A DNA stretch of 64,000 nucleotides from Undibacterium sp. YM2. Its GTDB lineage: Bacteria; Pseudomonadota; Gammaproteobacteria; Burkholderiales; Burkholderiaceae_D. Location of the stretch: assembly GCF_009937975.1 (NCBI RefSeq), contig NZ_AP018441.1, positions 4,836,001 to 4,900,000 on the forward strand, given 5' to 3'. The first letter of the stretch is position 1, and every line of letters starts with the position of its first letter. Made by a program: the position numbers and the translations under genes. Positions 50,174 through 59,167 of the stretch are shown one piece after another. The notes beneath the pieces are model-generated. The model did no database searches and was not told the origin of the DNA. It was given only the letters and a program-made list of their open reading frames with translations.

Positions 50174-52891
50174 ATGCATCAAAAAAACTATCCCCGCAAA
50201 GCTGCAAGCCAACCCGCACTGAAACCCCTTGCAGCCTGTTTACTGGCACTCTTTTACAGCCAGACCCTGAGTAATTCTGCCTTTGCCCAGACGGCAGAAG
50301 GTAAACCGGAAGCCGTCGTCATCACTGGTTCACGCATACCGCGCGCAAGTCTTGAAGGCCCTGCCGCTGTCACCATCATCACTGCAGAAGAAATCACCAG
50401 ACAGGGTTACAAGAATGTCTATGATGCGATCAATAACTCGGTACAAAACTCTGGTTTTACCCAGGGTGAAGACTTTGGTAATACCTTCACGCCGTCTGCT
50501 AATACCATCAGCCTGCGCGGTCTGGGGCCTAACCATACCCTGATACTGCTTGATGGCAGGCGCATGGCTGATTTCCCTATTGCTTATGAAGGCACGGTCA
50601 ATTTTACCAACCTGGCGAATATCCCGTCGAATGTTGTAGAGCGCATAGAGATTTTGAATGGTGGTGCCTCTGCGATTTATGGTTCTGATGCGATTGCCGG
50701 TGTGGTCAATATCATCCTGAAAAAACAAAGCCAGGGTTATAACCTGAATGTCAAACTCGGCGATACTGGCCGCGGCGGTGGCAGCAACAAGCGCGTGCAA
50801 TTCTCTGGCACCGCCAATGTCGATCAGTTGCGCAGCCTGTTCAGCCTGGAATACAGCGAGCGTGAACCACTGCGTGCGACCCAGCGTGATTTCATGGCGA
50901 CCCGCAGCACACCGAGCGCGACGCTATATCGCAAGGATATGAAATCTGGCAAATACCTCGATCTGGGTGATGCCTGCAGCCAGCTAAGCGATTTTTTTGA
51001 AGGCACGCAGATCAGCTATAAAACCAGCAAGGGCAGCTATTGCGCGAGCCCGCGCCTGAGCCCCATGCACTGGACAGTGCAAACCAAAAACCAGAGCCTG
51101 AATTTTTTCTCCAGCAGCAACCTGGATTTGAACGCAGACACTACCCTGTTCGCCGATATTCTGCTGGGCAAGAACAAGACAGAAAACGATACACGCTCGC
51201 CAAGCTGGGTATCGTCTTCCACCAACCAAAGCTATTTCTGGAACAAGAACAGCAATGCCTATGAAGCCTGGAGCAAGGTATTCGCACCGGAAGAAATCAA
51301 TGGCGTGAACCGCTTCAACCGCCTGTGGGATGACCAGTCTGCTGGTATCAATCTCGGCATCAAAGGCGTGATCCCTGGCACGCAATGGAATTATGAAGCT
51401 GCCTATAGCGCCTCTGCTTACCGCAGCGAAAACGTGGCACCACGCACGCTGGCCAATATAGACCAGTTTTTTCTGGGACCCAAACTGGGTCTGGACGCCG
51501 CTGGCATCGCCATCTATGCACCTGATCCAAAACGCCTGACGCAAAGGCTGACACCGGCAGAATTTGACCAGATCACCTCGGCATCTCGCAGCTCAGACAG
51601 TTCACGCACACAGACCCTGAGCCTGGCTGTCAACACTGAATTATGGAAACTGCCGGCTGGCGCGGTAAAGACTGCGGCCATTGCCGAGATAGGCCGCCAG
51701 AGTTTTGATAACCTGCCTGACCCCAAAATCAACCAGGGCGTGTTCAACACCGTCACCAAATCAGATGATGTGCGTGGTTCGCGCCAGCGTTATGCGCTGG
51801 GTGCAGAAGCCTATGTACCGCTGCTCAAAGAGATCACTGCCAGCCTCGCTGGTCGCTACGATGATTATCACTTCGCTGGCCGCAAGGATGGCAAGCTGAC
51901 CTATAACGGCGGCCTTGAAATCCGCCCGACTTCTGAGCTTTTATTCCGAGCTAATTACGCCACCAGCTTCCGCGCGCCAGACATGAATTACATCTTCAAG
52001 GCACGTGGTACTGGCTATTATTCCAGCACCACCGACTATTACCGCTGCAAGGCTGAAGGCCAGGAACTCAAGGATTGCGACTACGCGAATTATTCCCCAG
52101 GTGCCAATTATGTGCAGTTTGGCAGCCCTGACCTAAAGTCAGAAAAAGGCAAATCCTTTGGCCTGGGCGTGGTCTGGTCACCCAGCAATCAGTTTGATAT
52201 CTCGCTCGACTACTGGAACATCAAGATCAGCGACATGGTCGTCAACCTCAGTGCCGACCAGCTCTTGCGCGATGAAGCTGATTGCCGCACCGGCAAGCGG
52301 GATATAGGCTCCAGCCTGTGTGCTGATACCATCAACCGTATCAAGCGCTACCCCAAAGATGCACTGAGCCATGCAGGTGAAATACAGGAGATCTGGGTCA
52401 ATCCCATCAATGCGGCTTACCAGGCTACCAGTGGTATCGACATCAGCGGCAAGTATCAGCTCAAAACCAGTGCTTATGGCAGCTTCATCGTCAAGGCCAA
52501 TTACAGCAAGACCCTGAGCAAAAAATCCAAGCAGTTTGAAGGCGATGCCCTGTATGATGATTTGGCCGACCTTGGCAACACCGACTGGCGCGACAAGCTC
52601 ATCACCAGCGTCAATTGGGTAAAAGGAGATTTTTCCAATACCCTGACAGTCACGCGCTATGGCAAGATACCAAATGGCTCTGGCCAGTATTACCTGTCAC
52701 CGACAGGCATCGCCAACTGGAGCACAGTCTATCAGGCCAATAAAAATCTGAGCGTTTCCGTCATCGTCAACAATGTCTTGAACAAGATCAAGTACGACTA
52801 TAGTGGCGGTTGGCCTAACTACCCGGTCGGTTCATTCAGCCCGCTTGGCCGCCAGGGCTGGGTGGAAGTCAATTACAAGTTTGGTGCATGA
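50174..52891 (+). CDS. TonB-dependent outer-membrane receptor
   Basis: A 905-residue receptor. The start at 50174 gives a signal peptide ending NSAFAQ with GAGAAG upstream; a frame from 50093 is too long. The TonB box region may be EAVVITGSRIPR. The plug domain follows (AEEITRQGYKNVYDAINN, ISLRGLGPNHTLILLDGRR, EILNGGASAIYGSDAIAGVVNI), and the barrel ends with the aromatic signature WVEVNYKFGA. Long Ala/Ser-rich extracellular loops contain Cys pairs (RCKAEGQELKDC). The plug and length recall receptors for oligosaccharides or peptides, without certainty. It is close to a binding protein. Confidence 0.93.
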   Translation: MHQKNYPRKAASQPALKPLAACLLALFYSQTLSNSAFAQTAEGKPEAVVITGSRIPRASLEGPAAVTIITAEEITRQGYKNVYDAINNSVQNSGFTQGEDFGNTFTPSANTISLRGLGPNHTLILLDGRRMADFPIAYEGTVNFTNLANIPSNVVERIEILNGGASAIYGSDAIAGVVNIILKKQSQGYNLNVKLGDTGRGGGSNKRVQFSGTANVDQLRSLFSLEYSEREPLRATQRDFMATRSTPSATLYRKDMKSGKYLDLGDACSQLSDFFEGTQISYKTSKGSYCASPRLSPMHWTVQTKNQSLNFFSSSNLDLNADTTLFADILLGKNKTENDTRSPSWVSSSTNQSYFWNKNSNAYEAWSKVFAPEEINGVNRFNRLWDDQSAGINLGIKGVIPGTQWNYEAAYSASAYRSENVAPRTLANIDQFFLGPKLGLDAAGIAIYAPDPKRLTQRLTPAEFDQITSASRSSDSSRTQTLSLAVNTELWKLPAGAVKTAAIAEIGRQSFDNLPDPKINQGVFNTVTKSDDVRGSRQRYALGAEAYVPLLKEITASLAGRYDDYHFAGRKDGKLTYNGGLEIRPTSELLFRANYATSFRAPDMNYIFKARGTGYYSSTTDYYRCKAEGQELKDCDYANYSPGANYVQFGSPDLKSEKGKSFGLGVVWSPSNQFDISLDYWNIKISDMVVNLSADQLLRDEADCRTGKRDIGSSLCADTINRIKRYPKDALSHAGEIQEIWVNPINAAYQATSGIDISGKYQLKTSAYGSFIVKANYSKTLSKKSKQFEGDALYDDLADLGNTDWRDKLITSVNWVKGDFSNTLTVTRYGKIPNGSGQYYLSPTGIANWSTVYQANKNLSVSVIVNNVLNKIKYDYSGGWPNYPVGSFSPLGRQGWVEVNYKFGA

Positions 52892-52905
52892 TGATGTAGT
52901 ACTTA

Positions 52906-52934
52906 TTGCTACTCTCCGGCCTGGAGAGTAGCAA
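52906..52934 (+). terminator. Terminator-like hairpin after TonB receptor
   Basis: TTGCTACTCTCC pairs exactly with GGAGAGTAGCAA around a 5-nt loop, 15 bases after the stop codon. No T-run follows, so it may work with Rho or as a 3 prime stabiliser. Confidence 0.65.
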
Positions 52935-53280
52935 TCGCTGGCTGATGTACAGTTCCCCTTCAATCTCGCAATGGCATGCTGCATGGCTACCCACGATGCA
53001 AGCATCTCCAAAGACAGACCGTCTACACGGTTGGCCTTATAAATATCGCATGCAGGAATGATGCATGGAACTCTGGACAATTTCGCACTATCAATGATAT
53101 AAACATAAGGAATATTTAATATCGCACAGGGCAACGCTTGAATTTACCTGAAGCAACTAATTGATACACTCAATCTGAATGGGCAGTAGTGAGGCGAGTG
53201 ATTAAAGTAATGCATTTCCACACTCTTTTTCCAGCCTCGCCTGACTCGGATCAGCATGCACTATCACGGTCTAATTGCAA
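52935..53280. other. Intergenic region, no supported gene
   Basis: About 345 bp before the effector locus. A minus-strand frame (to 53134) lacks a ribosome site and a recognised product. Base composition is AT-richer than in neighbours. The promoter of the effector pair should be in the last 100 bp. Confidence 0.4.
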
Positions 53281-53865
53281 ATGTTAACGGTAAAAACTGA
53301 CACTGTATCAAGAAGAAAAGTGCTGAAATGGACGGCGTCTATACTGACTATTCTTTTACAAACACAAATAGGAAGCCTCGCCATGGCAGCAGAAGATGAT
53401 GTTTTGAAATTCGATTCACACGATCTGAATATCCAGGTCTATAGCGCTGGCGACTTACGGCTTGTTTATGCGGGCTTGCCGCACGAACTCGCCTTTGGTG
53501 AAACTGCCAGAGAAAAAACCCCTGCAGATGCAGCCCGTTACCCTGGGTCTGGCTCAGGCCCCTATTTGAGTTTCGCGAGTTTGGTGGAAATGGAATGGCG
53601 TTCAAAAGATGGGACTCATTTTAAACATACGCTTGATCTGGACAGCATTTTTAAAGACAGGAAAGTGCTGCATGATGAAAATCCTGCTGACATTTACAAA
53701 CCCATGCCTATATCGGGTCGTCGCCCCACCCTTATTATTGAAGTAAATGACAGAACTGTGAATGTATATATGTTCACCAGCATACAGCTGATTCCCAAAG
53801 ACCCAAATGCACTTCTGAGAGACGAGCGGGATCATCGCGTTCTTGCCTATTCCAAGACATTTTGA
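53281..53865 (+). CDS. Tat-exported candidate immunity protein for Tle1-like effector
   Basis: A 194-residue protein. The ATG at 53281 gives a twin-arginine motif (SRRKVLK, residues 10-16) followed by a hydrophobic run to LAMAAE, so folded export to the periplasm is likely. The mature part is beta-rich (HDLNIQVYSAGDLRLVYAG, LIIEVNDRTVNVYMFTSIQL). It ends 11 bases before the DUF2235 phospholipase gene. Immunity proteins of type VI lipases are typically periplasmic and co-encoded, so this role is inferred from location. I do not recognise a family. Confidence 0.6.
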   Translation: MLTVKTDTVSRRKVLKWTASILTILLQTQIGSLAMAAEDDVLKFDSHDLNIQVYSAGDLRLVYAGLPHELAFGETAREKTPADAARYPGSGSGPYLSFASLVEMEWRSKDGTHFKHTLDLDSIFKDRKVLHDENPADIYKPMPISGRRPTLIIEVNDRTVNVYMFTSIQLIPKDPNALLRDERDHRVLAYSKTF

Positions 53866-53876
53866 CTGACTGAATT

Positions 53877-55154
53877 ATGACGACTGCAGGCAACGACGGC
53901 GTGGACGTAAAAATCGCAACGCCTGAACAATTAGCCAGTTATACGAAAGCACAAGAACAGATAGATGCATTTAAAGTACCCAATCTGTATGACGCCAAAA
54001 ATCCAAACGCCAGAGTTTTCGTTGCACTATTTGATGGTACGGGCAACGATGCAATTAATGATCCTGCCCATATTACCAATGTGGGATTGTTCAGCAAGCA
54101 ACTTGAAAATATCAACGGGAAGAACCCTAATATAGTAAGTCAATATGTTGCAGGTCCAGGAACGCAAAGCGGTGTAATGGGTACGGTTGATGGCGCACTT
54201 GGCGTGACATACAACGCACGCATAGAAATGATGTATGAGAAATTCGAACGGCAGAGTAACCGTTGGCTCCAGGAAAATCCGGATGCCAAAATCAGTGTCG
54301 TTTCTGTGGGTTTCAGTCGTGGTGCTGAGCAAGCTGCTGGCTTTTCCCGCATTGTTGCTGAGCGTGGTGTTCAGAACATTCTAGGCAAGGTCGGTCGCCC
54401 AGCAAGCAATAATTCTGAACAGTCTGATATCTCTTATACAGTTCCCGCATTAGTCAAAGGCGGCACCATACCGCAAGCTCTGGGTTTGTTTGATCCTGTT
54501 GCCACCGGCGTGCCGTCAATGAATGACAGAAGGCCGCCAGATACCGTGATTACGGGTATCCAGATCCGTGCGGCGGATGAGCGCAGGCTGCAATTTCCGG
54601 CAACCAATTATAGCAATGACGGCTTGTCGGCAGATGGCAGGTTCTTGAAGGTCATGGTCGCCGGTGCGCACAGTGATATTGGCGGTGGCTATGAAAAGAA
54701 TGGCCTGCCTTACCGTAATTTCAATATGATGTCGCAGTTCCTGAATGGCACGCTGGGCGACAATCTCATCAAGAAACTTGATGTTCCTGCAGACCCTGAC
54801 ATGAGCGTAATACATGATTCATCACAGCATAAAGTGTACTGGATCAAGATGTCAGAACGTGGGGAAAGTAATAGCCTGGATTTATTCGGTAAAAAAATGG
54901 AGCCAATGAACCCGGCAATGGAGCCGTACACAAAAAATGCCAAAGCCCTGGGTACCCAGGCGAATAGTCCAAATGAGATCAGGCTGGACAGCAAGGACGC
55001 CGCCAAGCCCTTGCCAGCCACGGCACAGGAAGGCAAGAGTAGCGACAAACCAGCGGTAGATACCGGCTTACTGACGATGGCTGACAGCCCTTCCAGCCGC
55101 ATGCTGGCGCAATTCAGGGAAGTGCCCCGGACTCCGGCTCAACCCAAGTTGTAG
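53877..55154 (+). CDS. DUF2235 (Tle1-type) phospholipase, putative T6SS effector
   Basis: A 425-residue alpha/beta hydrolase of the DUF2235 family, which includes type VI secretion lipases Tle1 that attack membrane phospholipids of rivals. The opening FVALFDGTGND (residues 48-58), the nucleophile elbow GFSRGA with S147, GLFDPV with D206 and GAHSDIGGGY with H265 form the typical triad and motifs. No signal peptide is present, as expected for a contact-delivered protein. The C-terminal ~100 residues are polar and Pro/Ala-rich, possibly a loading segment. No VgrG, PAAR or Hcp gene is in the window. It is shorter than many Tle1 proteins. Confidence 0.85.
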   Translation: MTTAGNDGVDVKIATPEQLASYTKAQEQIDAFKVPNLYDAKNPNARVFVALFDGTGNDAINDPAHITNVGLFSKQLENINGKNPNIVSQYVAGPGTQSGVMGTVDGALGVTYNARIEMMYEKFERQSNRWLQENPDAKISVVSVGFSRGAEQAAGFSRIVAERGVQNILGKVGRPASNNSEQSDISYTVPALVKGGTIPQALGLFDPVATGVPSMNDRRPPDTVITGIQIRAADERRLQFPATNYSNDGLSADGRFLKVMVAGAHSDIGGGYEKNGLPYRNFNMMSQFLNGTLGDNLIKKLDVPADPDMSVIHDSSQHKVYWIKMSERGESNSLDLFGKKMEPMNPAMEPYTKNAKALGTQANSPNEIRLDSKDAAKPLPATAQEGKSSDKPAVDTGLLTMADSPSSRMLAQFREVPRTPAQPKL

Positions 55155-55218
55155 GAATGTCTCCTTCATCTGCCCACATGTCTTGACCAAAAAAGACATG
55201 AGCTGTTTTTCAGGCAAA

Positions 55219-55662
55219 TCAATCCAGAAAATTCACCCGTGCAAACTTGGCCTTGAAGTCTTCCGGCATTTCCACCACGCGCCCGGCGCGGTAATCAAAA
55301 AACACAAAACCTGATTTTGCCATGGCGACCAGGGTCTGGTCTGCTGGCCGGGTGATGCGGAAGGTGATGTCGCCACCATATTTGTTAAAGTCCATGACAC
55401 CGACTTCAAACAGCAACTGATCGCGCGCATGAGCTTCTGCCTTGTAGGTCGTTGCCAGATCAGTCACGATGATGCCGCTGCCACCAGCCGCAGTTTCTCG
55501 TATGCCAAAGTCATACAGGAAACGTGCCCGCGCTTCAGAAATCATGGAGATCATGGAATCATTACCGAGGTGGTTAGCACCATTGATGTCAGTCACCCTG
55601 ACTGTCAACTGGGTAGTGAAATAATATTGGTCTTCGGGAAAATGCAGTTGCAGGCGGGCCAT
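55219..55662 (-). CDS. Acyl-CoA thioesterase (4HBT hotdog fold)
   Basis: A 147-residue hotdog protein. The motif VRVTDINGANHLGNDSMIS contains the usual catalytic-region Asp/Asn of 4HBT enzymes, and DITFRITRPADQTLVAMAKSG is the second strand block. It would hydrolyse acyl-CoA. The leading RLQLHFPEDQYYFTTQL is typical of family members in Proteobacteria. It is convergent with the effector gene and stands alone on its strand; the next same-strand gene is 102 bp away. Confidence 0.9.
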   Translation of the reverse strand: MARLQLHFPEDQYYFTTQLTVRVTDINGANHLGNDSMISMISEARARFLYDFGIRETAAGGSGIIVTDLATTYKAEAHARDQLLFEVGVMDFNKYGGDITFRITRPADQTLVAMAKSGFVFFDYRAGRVVEMPEDFKAKFARVNFLD

Positions 55663-55764
55663 AGCTGGAGTAATAAAGCTGGATAAAACCTTATTTTAAC
55701 GCGCAGTCAGGAAAATACCCGCAAATTGCTGATCATAGCTGGCCACCACAATATAAATCCGACA

Positions 55765-56136
55765 TCAATCCAGTATCTTGGCACCCAAAGCCACGGAAGC
55801 GCTTTGTATCAAGCCATTTTTAATTTCATAGATGGCAATCATTTCCATGCGCCCTGTTCCTTCTGGAAAAGTACGTGTGACTTCTTCATGGTCAATGACG
55901 ATGTGGCCTATCACTTCACGGCGTATGAGTCTTGCATGCAGATTAGGTTCGGCAAAGCGTACCGCCATGCGTGGGCGTATTTCTGCGTGACCTGTTGCCA
56001 GCAACTTGCCCGGAAATTCAAATTGCTGTGCATCGATGGCATAGGTCTTGAGTATGGCTTCGACATCGCGGGCGTTATAGGCATCGAGCTGGGCCTGGAC
56101 GACGGTTTCAGGAGTTATGTCGGCGGTAGTTGTCAT
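55765..56136 (-). CDS. SnoaL-like / NTF2-fold protein
   Basis: A 123-residue member of the NTF2-like superfamily: PETVVQAQLDAYNARDVEAIL is the conserved opening helix, and FEFPGKLLATGHAEIRPRMA and RMEMIAIYEIKNGLIQ are the strand blocks. Members act as isomerases, hydrolases or binding proteins. AAAGGAG lies 11 bases upstream of the ATG at 56136, a little far; TTG at 56157 is an alternative that overlaps the previous gene by four bases. It is in one unit with the transglutaminase-like gene. Confidence 0.85.
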   Translation of the reverse strand: MTTTADITPETVVQAQLDAYNARDVEAILKTYAIDAQQFEFPGKLLATGHAEIRPRMAVRFAEPNLHARLIRREVIGHIVIDHEEVTRTFPEGTGRMEMIAIYEIKNGLIQSASVALGAKILD

Positions 56137-56153
56137 GGGTTCAGTTGCTCCTT

Positions 56154-56762
56154 TCAAAGTAGATGCGCGAGCCTGGCGGGCGTGGGATCATTACTCAAAT
56201 CGCCATCAGGCAAATGGGTCATCACCGCTTCTACCGTTGGCTGCGTCAACAATGACTGCAGCACCGCTGCATGCGGCTCTGCCCAGATACCGGCGAAATC
56301 CTGTTCGCCTGGCGTGGTAAGAGCAAAGGCCAGTTGTTCATTTGGCGGACAAAATTCTGCATCTACACCGGGCTTGTTACCACGCGCGTCCAGCCGGTAC
56401 CAGCCGTGTTCCGGCAAGTAGGCGGCATTCAGGCCATGCAGGCAAAATGGCGGTTCTGTGCCTATGGTCAGACGCTGGTAACACAGGCCAGCGGGGATAC
56501 CATTGGCACGCAGCAAGGCAGCCAGCAAATGGCTCTTGGCATAGCAATAACCGGTACCATGAGCCAGTACCTCAGATGCCTTGCAGGTCACGGGATTCTG
56601 ACGGTAGTCCCAGCTATGCCTGATCTGGTCACGCACAAAATGAAAGCAGCGTCGCGCGATATCAGCCTGCTCGCCACCGGCGGCAGCCAGTGCTTGTGCC
56701 TGCGCCAGTACGGCGGGATGTTGCCAGTCGATATAGGTGGTACTTGCCAGAAATTCTTGCAT
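56154..56762 (-). CDS. Transglutaminase-like domain protein
   Basis: A 202-residue cytoplasmic protein. The transglutaminase/protease-like triad is C73 in GTGYCYAKSHLL, H109 in CLHGLNAAYL and D125 in YRLDARG. CHFVRDQIRHSWDYRQN-type sequence precedes the Cys. Such single-domain proteins may cross-link, deamidate or hydrolyse peptides; the function here is unknown. It forms a tight unit with the SnoaL-like gene downstream. Confidence 0.88.
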   Translation of the reverse strand: MQEFLASTTYIDWQHPAVLAQAQALAAAGGEQADIARRCFHFVRDQIRHSWDYRQNPVTCKASEVLAHGTGYCYAKSHLLAALLRANGIPAGLCYQRLTIGTEPPFCLHGLNAAYLPEHGWYRLDARGNKPGVDAEFCPPNEQLAFALTTPGEQDFAGIWAEPHAAVLQSLLTQPTVEAVMTHLPDGDLSNDPTPARLAHLL

Positions 56763-56819
56763 GCGAGCTTTCGTAAAAAATAGGTTCTGGAATGGATTCT
56801 GAATTGGATTTGAATTGCG

Positions 56820-57233
56820 TCAGATTTTATAAGCCATGCCTACCGAAGCAGGTGCCGTGTGCAGGAATCCAAATTGCGCGTACAGATGCTGCGCAGGACC
56901 ATCCGCAATGAGACTGACATAGGCTGATTCTGGCGCATTCTGCCGCAGATAATGTGTGATCTCGCGCATGATCATCTTGCCCAGGCCCTTGCCCTGATGC
57001 TCTGGCAAGACCGCGATATCGACAACATGGTATGAAGTACCGCCGTCGCCGACAACACGCCCCATACCAACGACCAGCTCACCTAGCATGATTTGCACGG
57101 CAAACAGGCTGGCTGGCAAACCACGCGCCGCCGCTTCTACTGTCTTGGTGCTTAAACCAGATGCCTTGCGCAAGTGGCAGTAGGTGGCAATATCAGGGAT
57201 GGCGGCAACCGCCTGGTAAATGTTTGTGCTCAT
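56820..57233 (-). CDS. GNAT family N-acetyltransferase
   Basis: A 137-residue acetyltransferase. The acetyl-CoA pyrophosphate loop is VLPEHQGKGLGKMIM, with VVDIAV as the preceding strand and YAQFGFLHTAP as the closing motif, all typical of GNAT. The acceptor is unknown. It is 57 bp upstream of the transglutaminase-like gene on the same strand and may share its transcript. Confidence 0.92.
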   Translation of the reverse strand: MSTNIYQAVAAIPDIATYCHLRKASGLSTKTVEAAARGLPASLFAVQIMLGELVVGMGRVVGDGGTSYHVVDIAVLPEHQGKGLGKMIMREITHYLRQNAPESAYVSLIADGPAQHLYAQFGFLHTAPASVGMAYKI

Positions 57234-57325
57234 GCTGTTCTTCAGATTAATCTTTACACTGGTTTGTTGATTTCAATGAGCAGAGAAATTTATCACAGAT
57301 AGGCAAGGAATGTGTGCCAGTACCC

Positions 57326-57436
57326 AGCAGGGTGCGCCATGCGCACAGGTTCATATCAACGCTAATAGTTCGCCCCGGACATCTACGCAGGTTTAAAGGC
57401 ACGGGACACGGTAATGGTGCGCACGGCGCACCCTAC
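57326..57436. repeat. Inverted pair of GTAGGGTGCGC repeats
   Basis: AGCAGGGTGCGCCATGCGCAC (21 bp) at 57326-57346 and its inverted partner GGTGCGCACGGCGCACCCTAC at 57416-57436 face each other 69 bp apart, between divergent genes. The gap of 360 bp around them holds nothing else that I can support. Confidence 0.75.
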
Positions 57437-57593
57437 AAAAATGTCAAATCCCCTTCAATGAGAAAAAATTAAACAAAAGACATATAAATCCACACCAAAA
57501 CCCAAAATAAAATCCCGCCCCAACCCGCCCACAGGCATAAAACAGGTTTACAATCCAGCCAAACCAAAGACTTTGCTTTCCTGGAATTTGCCT

Positions 57594-58562
57594 ATGATTA
57601 ATGTCTTCGTCTTGCATAATGGCCGCCTGAGCCAGATCAATGTGGAAAACCGCGCTGATCTTGAAAATACCCTGCCTATCTGGGTCGACCTGACTGACCC
57701 CAATGAAGAAGAGCGCGAATGGGTAAAGAGTATCTATGGCGTGACCTTGCCGGGGGAAGACGAGGTCAAGGATATCGAGGCATCAGCCCGCTATTACGAA
57801 GCCGACAATGGCGACCTGCACTTGCGCACCGATTTCTTGATTGACGATGACGATGAACCTGCACGCACGGTGACGGTGGCCTTCATCCTGGCGCGTGATA
57901 TTTTATTCTCTGTCCATACTATCGATTTGCCAGTGTTCCGCCTGGTGCGCATGCGTGCGCGTTCGCGTCCCGGTTCTATCGCTGATTACAAGGATGTGCT
58001 GCTGGACCTGTATGCGACCGATGCCGAGTATTCTGCCGATGCGCTCGAAGGTATTTATCAAAACCTGGAAGACGTCAGCCGCAGTGTGTTGCAAAAAAAC
58101 TTCAGCGATCAGGATGCTGCCGCCGCGCTGAATTCGATTGCTGTTGAAGAAGATTTGAATGGCCGCATACGCCGCAACATGATGGACACTCGCCGCGCTG
58201 TCAGCTTCTTGATGCGCGGGCGTTTGCTCAATGCAGACCAGTTTGAAGAAGCCCGCCAGATTTTGCGTGATATCGAATCACTCGATGGTCATACCTCCTT
58301 CCTGTTCGACAAGATCAACTTCCTGATGGATGCAACCGTCGGTTTCATCAACATCAACCAGAACAAGATCATCAAGATATTCTCGGTCGCCAGCGTGGCC
58401 TTCCTGCCGCCTACCCTGATCGCCAGTATCTATGGCATGAACTTCAAGGGCTGGTTCCCTGAACTGGACTGGCAACTCGGTTACCCGTTCGCACTGGCAT
58501 TGATGCTGGCTTCGGCGATTACGCCGTTCTGGTACTTCCGCCGTCGCGGCTGGTTGAAGTAA
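57594..58562 (+). CDS. corA: CorA family magnesium/divalent cation transporter
   Basis: A 322-residue CorA-type channel. The N-terminal cytoplasmic domain has the alpha/beta part (VWVDLTDPNEEERE, ARYYEADNGDLHLRTDF) and long helices; the C-terminal two membrane segments flank the GMN motif at 281-283 in YGMNF, the selectivity signature. The C-terminus RRRGWLK is basic as usual. It works as a pentamer in the inner membrane. The ATG at 57594 fits known family starts; an in-frame start seven codons earlier is less likely. Confidence 0.95.
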   Translation: MINVFVLHNGRLSQINVENRADLENTLPIWVDLTDPNEEEREWVKSIYGVTLPGEDEVKDIEASARYYEADNGDLHLRTDFLIDDDDEPARTVTVAFILARDILFSVHTIDLPVFRLVRMRARSRPGSIADYKDVLLDLYATDAEYSADALEGIYQNLEDVSRSVLQKNFSDQDAAAALNSIAVEEDLNGRIRRNMMDTRRAVSFLMRGRLLNADQFEEARQILRDIESLDGHTSFLFDKINFLMDATVGFININQNKIIKIFSVASVAFLPPTLIASIYGMNFKGWFPELDWQLGYPFALALMLASAITPFWYFRRRGWLK

Positions 58563-58598
58563 TCAGTAACTATAGTAGAAGATAGAAAGTACAAGCAT

Positions 58599-58994
58599 AT
58601 GCCCGCCATCGCCCTTGGTCACTACAATCTGCGCGGCGACCGTGCCACGCTGGAAAAGCTTAAGGATTTTTATATCCGTTATGTGGGTCTGACAGAAGGC
58701 CCCCGCCCGCTGAAGAGCTTTGGTTATTGGTTATATGCCGGTAGCCGTGATGTCTTGCACCTGTCAGAAAACCGCCCTGGAGAAACCCGTCAGACAGCAT
58801 TAAAAACCGGTTTCGACCATGTCGCTTTCGCCTGCACCGATCTGCCCGCCATGCTGGCAAAATTGCAGGCCGATGGCATCGTTTATCGCCATGCCACGGT
58901 GGAAGCATCAGCAGGTTTTGCAACCCAGCATCAAGTATTTTTCAGTGACCCTGAAGGCAATGGCATAGAGCTTAATTTTTCTGAAGGTGCTTGA
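58599..58994 (+). CDS. VOC family (glyoxalase-like) protein
   Basis: A 131-residue vicinal-oxygen-chelate protein with two beta-alpha-beta-beta-beta units. GFDHVAFACTDLPAMLAKLQ and FFSDPEGNGIELNF are the usual second-unit blocks; the metal His and Glu positions are present (HVAF, IELNF). The first unit (LKDFYIRYVGLTEGPRPLKS) is also typical. The substrate is unknown. It lies 36 bp after corA and 173 bp before another VOC gene. Confidence 0.9.
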   Translation: MPAIALGHYNLRGDRATLEKLKDFYIRYVGLTEGPRPLKSFGYWLYAGSRDVLHLSENRPGETRQTALKTGFDHVAFACTDLPAMLAKLQADGIVYRHATVEASAGFATQHQVFFSDPEGNGIELNFSEGA

Positions 58995-59030
58995 GTAATC
59001 TTCTGCGTTCGTCCGACCAATACGCTCTCA

Positions 59031-59100
59031 GTAGGGTGCGCCATGCGCACTGGTTGTGTACAGGACCATGGTGCTGTAGCGTGCGTCATGCGTCCCCTAC
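59031..59100. repeat. Pair of GTAGGGTGCGC-family repeats
   Basis: GTAGGGTGCGCCATGCGCAC at 59031-59050 and a diverged unit GTAGCGTGCGTCATGCGTCC at 59076-59095 lie in the same orientation between the two VOC genes. Confidence 0.65.
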
Positions 59101-59167
59101 CAGGCGTCAGCACAATTCATCAAACAGGTTTAAGATAAGAAATCGCCACTACTGACGAATCTTAACC

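Noticed and set aside
52832..53134. 100-aa minus-strand frame after the TonB receptor
   Set aside because: Starts with TTG without ribosome site, runs through a terminator-like hairpin into the receptor gene and matches nothing known to me.
53281..55154. Type VI secretion gene cluster
   Set aside because: Only a lipase-type effector and a candidate immunity gene are seen; no structural T6SS gene is present in the window.
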